DNA of 7,926 nucleotides from Clostridia bacterium (GTDB lineage: Bacteria > Bacillota > Clostridia > Oscillospirales > CAG-272), in the NCBI GenBank assembly GCA_017559555.1, contig JAFYRH010000279.1:1-7926 (forward strand). The letters run 5' to 3'. The notes below the pieces were generated by a model, which was not told the DNA's origin, did not search any database, and saw only the letters and a program-made list of their open reading frames with translations. Positions 5,824 to 7,926 of the stretch are shown one piece after another. A program made the translations under genes and the position numbers. Numbering within the stretch: the first letter of the stretch is position 1; each line of letters begins with the position of its first letter.

Positions 5824-6816
5824 ATGAATATTCCTTACACACATGAAAGCATTCGACTCACAGGTCGATGGGATAGAGGCGCTGACTGCGCGACAGCCAC
5901 GGCTACGGGCTCTTATATTGAGTTTGCGTTCCGCGGCAGAATGGCAGTTGCAAAATTTAATATCGTTTCCAACGCGCAACCCCGTCTGCATTTGTGGATT
6001 CAAATCGATGGCGGTGATATGATCGAAGCCAATATCGATTCGCACATTCGCATTATGGCAAAAGAGGATGGTGACCACGTTTGCCGTATCGTTTACAAGG
6101 GCGGCACCGAGCTTGACCGCCGTTGGTATCATCCGCTCACGAGCAAGGTTTCTTTTGTGGGTGTACAAACCGAATGTCCCATTGCAATCGCTCCCGACAC
6201 GCGCAAGACCATCGAGTTTGTTGGCGATTCCATCACCGAGGGTGTGCTCATTGATACCGATTTCAACAACGGCGGAGAGGTTCTTTCCACCGTAGCAGTT
6301 GAAAGCTTGATGCGCTGTTATCAAGACGACGTTTGTGCAACATACGCGTGGCAAACTGCCGAGGCACTCGACCTGCGTCCCATCTTTATGGGCTACGGCG
6401 CGGTTGGTGTTACACGCGCAGGTGCGGGTGACGTTCCGCCTGCTCCCGTTTCTTACGCTTATAATTTTGACGGCTCTCCCATTACACACAAGAGTGCCGA
6501 CTACATCCTTATCAACCACGGTGCCAACGACCGCTCCAAGGGTGCGGAACTGTATTTGCAAAAATATGAGGAACTGCTTGACGTCATTCGCGAGCATAAT
6601 CCCAATTCTGTCATCATTTCGCTTTCTGCTTTTGTGGGCGCATTCCACGAGGAGCTTGGCAAAATGATTGCCGACTACAACCAAAAGAACGGTTGCCACG
6701 TGCATTTTATCGATTCCTTTGGTTGGATCCCCGAGGTGCCTCTGCACCCCTTGCGCGACGGACATAACACCGTCGCCAAAAATCTTATTCCCATGATGAA
6801 GGAAATTGTAAAATAA
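5824..6816 (+). CDS. Two-domain SGNH/GDSL hydrolase, probable carbohydrate esterase-like enzyme
   Basis: This protein of 330 residues has an N-terminal beta-sandwich-like domain (about 1-125, beginning IRLTGRWDRGADCATATATG) joined to an SGNH-hydrolase domain (about 128-330), the architecture seen in CE2-like carbohydrate esterases. The nucleophile block is VGDSITEG (133-140, Ser136). The oxyanion-hole residues are a Gly in MGYGAVGVTRAG (189-200) and Asn235 in HGANDR (232-237). The usual C-terminal DxxH pair is not obvious: the candidates are His308 in PLHPL and Asp312/His314 in RDGHN. No signal peptide or membrane segment is visible, so the enzyme is probably cytoplasmic and would act on a small or imported acylated sugar or a precursor, which is inference. 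The start has AAAGGA at 5811-5816 and lies 14 bases after the membrane-protein gene, indicating cotranscription. A lipase or thioesterase role cannot be excluded. Confidence 0.85.
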   Translation: MNIPYTHESIRLTGRWDRGADCATATATGSYIEFAFRGRMAVAKFNIVSNAQPRLHLWIQIDGGDMIEANIDSHIRIMAKEDGDHVCRIVYKGGTELDRRWYHPLTSKVSFVGVQTECPIAIAPDTRKTIEFVGDSITEGVLIDTDFNNGGEVLSTVAVESLMRCYQDDVCATYAWQTAEALDLRPIFMGYGAVGVTRAGAGDVPPAPVSYAYNFDGSPITHKSADYILINHGANDRSKGAELYLQKYEELLDVIREHNPNSVIISLSAFVGAFHEELGKMIADYNQKNGCHVHFIDSFGWIPEVPLHPLRDGHNTVAKNLIPMMKEIVK

Positions 6817-6848
6817 AAATACCACACGGGTAGGAAAGGAGCCGACGT

Positions 6849-7926
6849 ATGAGCGACCCTCGTAAAATTGCATATGACGTTTTGGTAAAATGCTCGTCGG
6901 CAGAGCAGTATTCCAACATCGCCCTTGATACTGCCATCAAACGTTCCGACCTAACCACACTCGACCGCGGACTTCTCACCGCTCTTGTTTACGGTGTTAT
7001 CGAGCGCCAAATCACGCTCGATGCCATCATAGACGAGCTTTGTCAAAGAGGAAGCGCGGATATTTCCCCCGACGTGCGCACACTTTTGCGCTTGGGGCTT
7101 TACCAGCTTGCATACCTTGACCGCGTGCCCGATCACGCCGCCGTAAACGAAACGGTCAATATGGCAGGCAAGCGCAGTCGCGGATTTGTCAATGCCATTC
7201 TGCGCGCGTTTATTCGAAGCGGAAAAGAAATCCCCGTTCCCCAAAAGGAAGAGGATCCCATTCGCTATTTGTCTGTAAAATATTCTTTTTGTGAGAGCCT
7301 TTGCGAGTGCTTTGTTGCCGCATTTGGACTTTCCCGCACCGAACAACTTTTTGCCGCTTTTGGCGAGCACCCCGACTTGAATTTGCGCACAAATACGCTC
7401 CGCATTACACGCGAAGAACTGATTGCCAAACTCGACGAGCAGGGCATTCGCGCACTCCCCACCACGGAGAGCGACATTGGTATTCGCGTATGCGATAAAT
7501 CTCCCGTAACCGAGCTTTATGGTTTTTCCGAAGGTCTCTTCTTTGTGCAGGATGAAGCCTCTCAGCTTTGTGTCAAGGCTTTGGATGCAAAAGCGGGTAT
7601 GCGCGTTTTGGATGCTTGTGCCTGCCCGGGTTCCAAGTCTTTTGGGGCAGCCATCGATATGCAAAACAAGGGAGAGGTAATCTCCTGCGATTTGCACAAA
7701 AACAAACTTTCTCTCGTTGAGAGCGGTGCCGCAAGACTTGGTATTTCCATTCTCCAAACCGAGGAACGCGATGCAAGAAACACCAACGAGGCGTGGCTCG
7801 GGAATTTTGACCGCGTGCTTTGCGACGTGCCTTGCTCGGGCTTTGGCGTTTTTGCCAAAAAGCCGGAGTTGCGATATAAGGATCCTGCGGCAAGCGCGGC
7901 GCTTCCCGATATTCAGCTTGCCATTC
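6849..7926 (+). CDS. rsmB: 16S rRNA (cytosine-967-C5)-methyltransferase RsmB, 3'-truncated
   Basis: RsmB (Sun/Fmu) transfers a methyl group from S-adenosylmethionine to C5 of cytosine 967 (E. coli numbering) in 16S rRNA. The frame stays open from the ATG at 6849 to the right edge, giving 359 whole codons without a stop. Residues 1-125 form a NusB-like RNA-binding domain, with LRLGLYQLAYLDRVPDHAAV (80-99) and RGFVNAILRAF (111-121) as markers. The Rossmann methyltransferase domain follows: VQDEASQL (233-240), SAM-binding motif I VLDACACPGSKS (253-264) where most relatives have CAAPGGKT, and motif IV CDVPCSGFGVFAKKPELRYK (325-344) with Cys329. The catalytic TCS-type cysteine of motif VI lies beyond the window. 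The start has AGGAAAGGA (6832-6840) eight bases upstream and sits 32 bases after the SGNH gene, so it is probably in the same transcript. An RsmF-like family member is less likely because of the NusB domain. Confidence 0.95.
   Translation, partial: MSDPRKIAYDVLVKCSSAEQYSNIALDTAIKRSDLTTLDRGLLTALVYGVIERQITLDAIIDELCQRGSADISPDVRTLLRLGLYQLAYLDRVPDHAAVNETVNMAGKRSRGFVNAILRAFIRSGKEIPVPQKEEDPIRYLSVKYSFCESLCECFVAAFGLSRTEQLFAAFGEHPDLNLRTNTLRITREELIAKLDEQGIRALPTTESDIGIRVCDKSPVTELYGFSEGLFFVQDEASQLCVKALDAKAGMRVLDACACPGSKSFGAAIDMQNKGEVISCDLHKNKLSLVESGAARLGISILQTEERDARNTNEAWLGNFDRVLCDVPCSGFGVFAKKPELRYKDPAASAALPDIQLAI

Noticed and set aside
5728..6873. Antisense open frame (381 codons) across the SGNH hydrolase
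   Set aside because: The + strand frame carries clear SGNH motifs and good ribosome binding sites. The antisense product has no recognisable domain.
6951..7757. Antisense open frame (268 codons) across rsmB
   Set aside because: The + strand encodes unmistakable NusB-like and m5C methyltransferase motifs through the same bases, so the antisense frame is a shadow.

Overview
The window is about 7.9 kb of gene-dense bacterial DNA of roughly 50% GC, with every gene on the + strand. The best fit is the chromosome of an anaerobic Firmicute of class Clostridia, perhaps an uncultured Oscillospiraceae-like gut or rumen lineage. The grounds are the priA-def-fmt...rsmB gene order typical of Firmicutes, purine-rich AGGA-type ribosome binding sites before almost every gene, the clostridial flavour of the proteins, and an inverted-repeat element of a kind I recall from many clostridial genomes. 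Taxonomy is inference; no rRNA gene is present.

Layout. (1) 1-3991: priA (5' end cut off by the window edge), def, fmt and ruvX, packed with gaps of 15 and 12 bases and one overlapping stop/start, evidently one transcription unit. It joins replication restart (PriA), both enzymes of the N-formyl-methionine cycle (Fmt adds the formyl group to initiator tRNA, Def removes it from new proteins) and 16S rRNA maturation (RuvX). (2) 3992-4215: the only sizeable gap, 224 bases. It is filled largely by an imperfect inverted-repeat element of about 113 bases built from small hairpins, followed by a candidate extended -10 promoter and a small hairpin in the leader of the next gene. (3) 4216-6816: a pyridoxal/pyridoxine kinase-like gene, a single-pass membrane protein of unknown function, and a two-domain SGNH/GDSL hydrolase, again tightly spaced with one 11-base overlap. 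(4) 6849-end: the start of rsmB (16S rRNA m5C967 methyltransferase), which runs off the right edge.

Together, priA, def, fmt and rsmB are the familiar housekeeping block for translation initiation, ribosome maturation and replication restart. Here fmt and rsmB are separated by ruvX, the repeat element and three genes for vitamin B6 salvage, an uncharacterised membrane protein and an esterase-like enzyme. I see no evidence of a defence system, CRISPR array, phage or transposase, tRNA or rRNA. The less explained parts are the repeat element, the SGDP-type membrane protein, and the SGNH hydrolase with a non-canonical C-terminal catalytic block. No strong intrinsic terminator (GC-rich hairpin followed by a T run) was found on the + strand.
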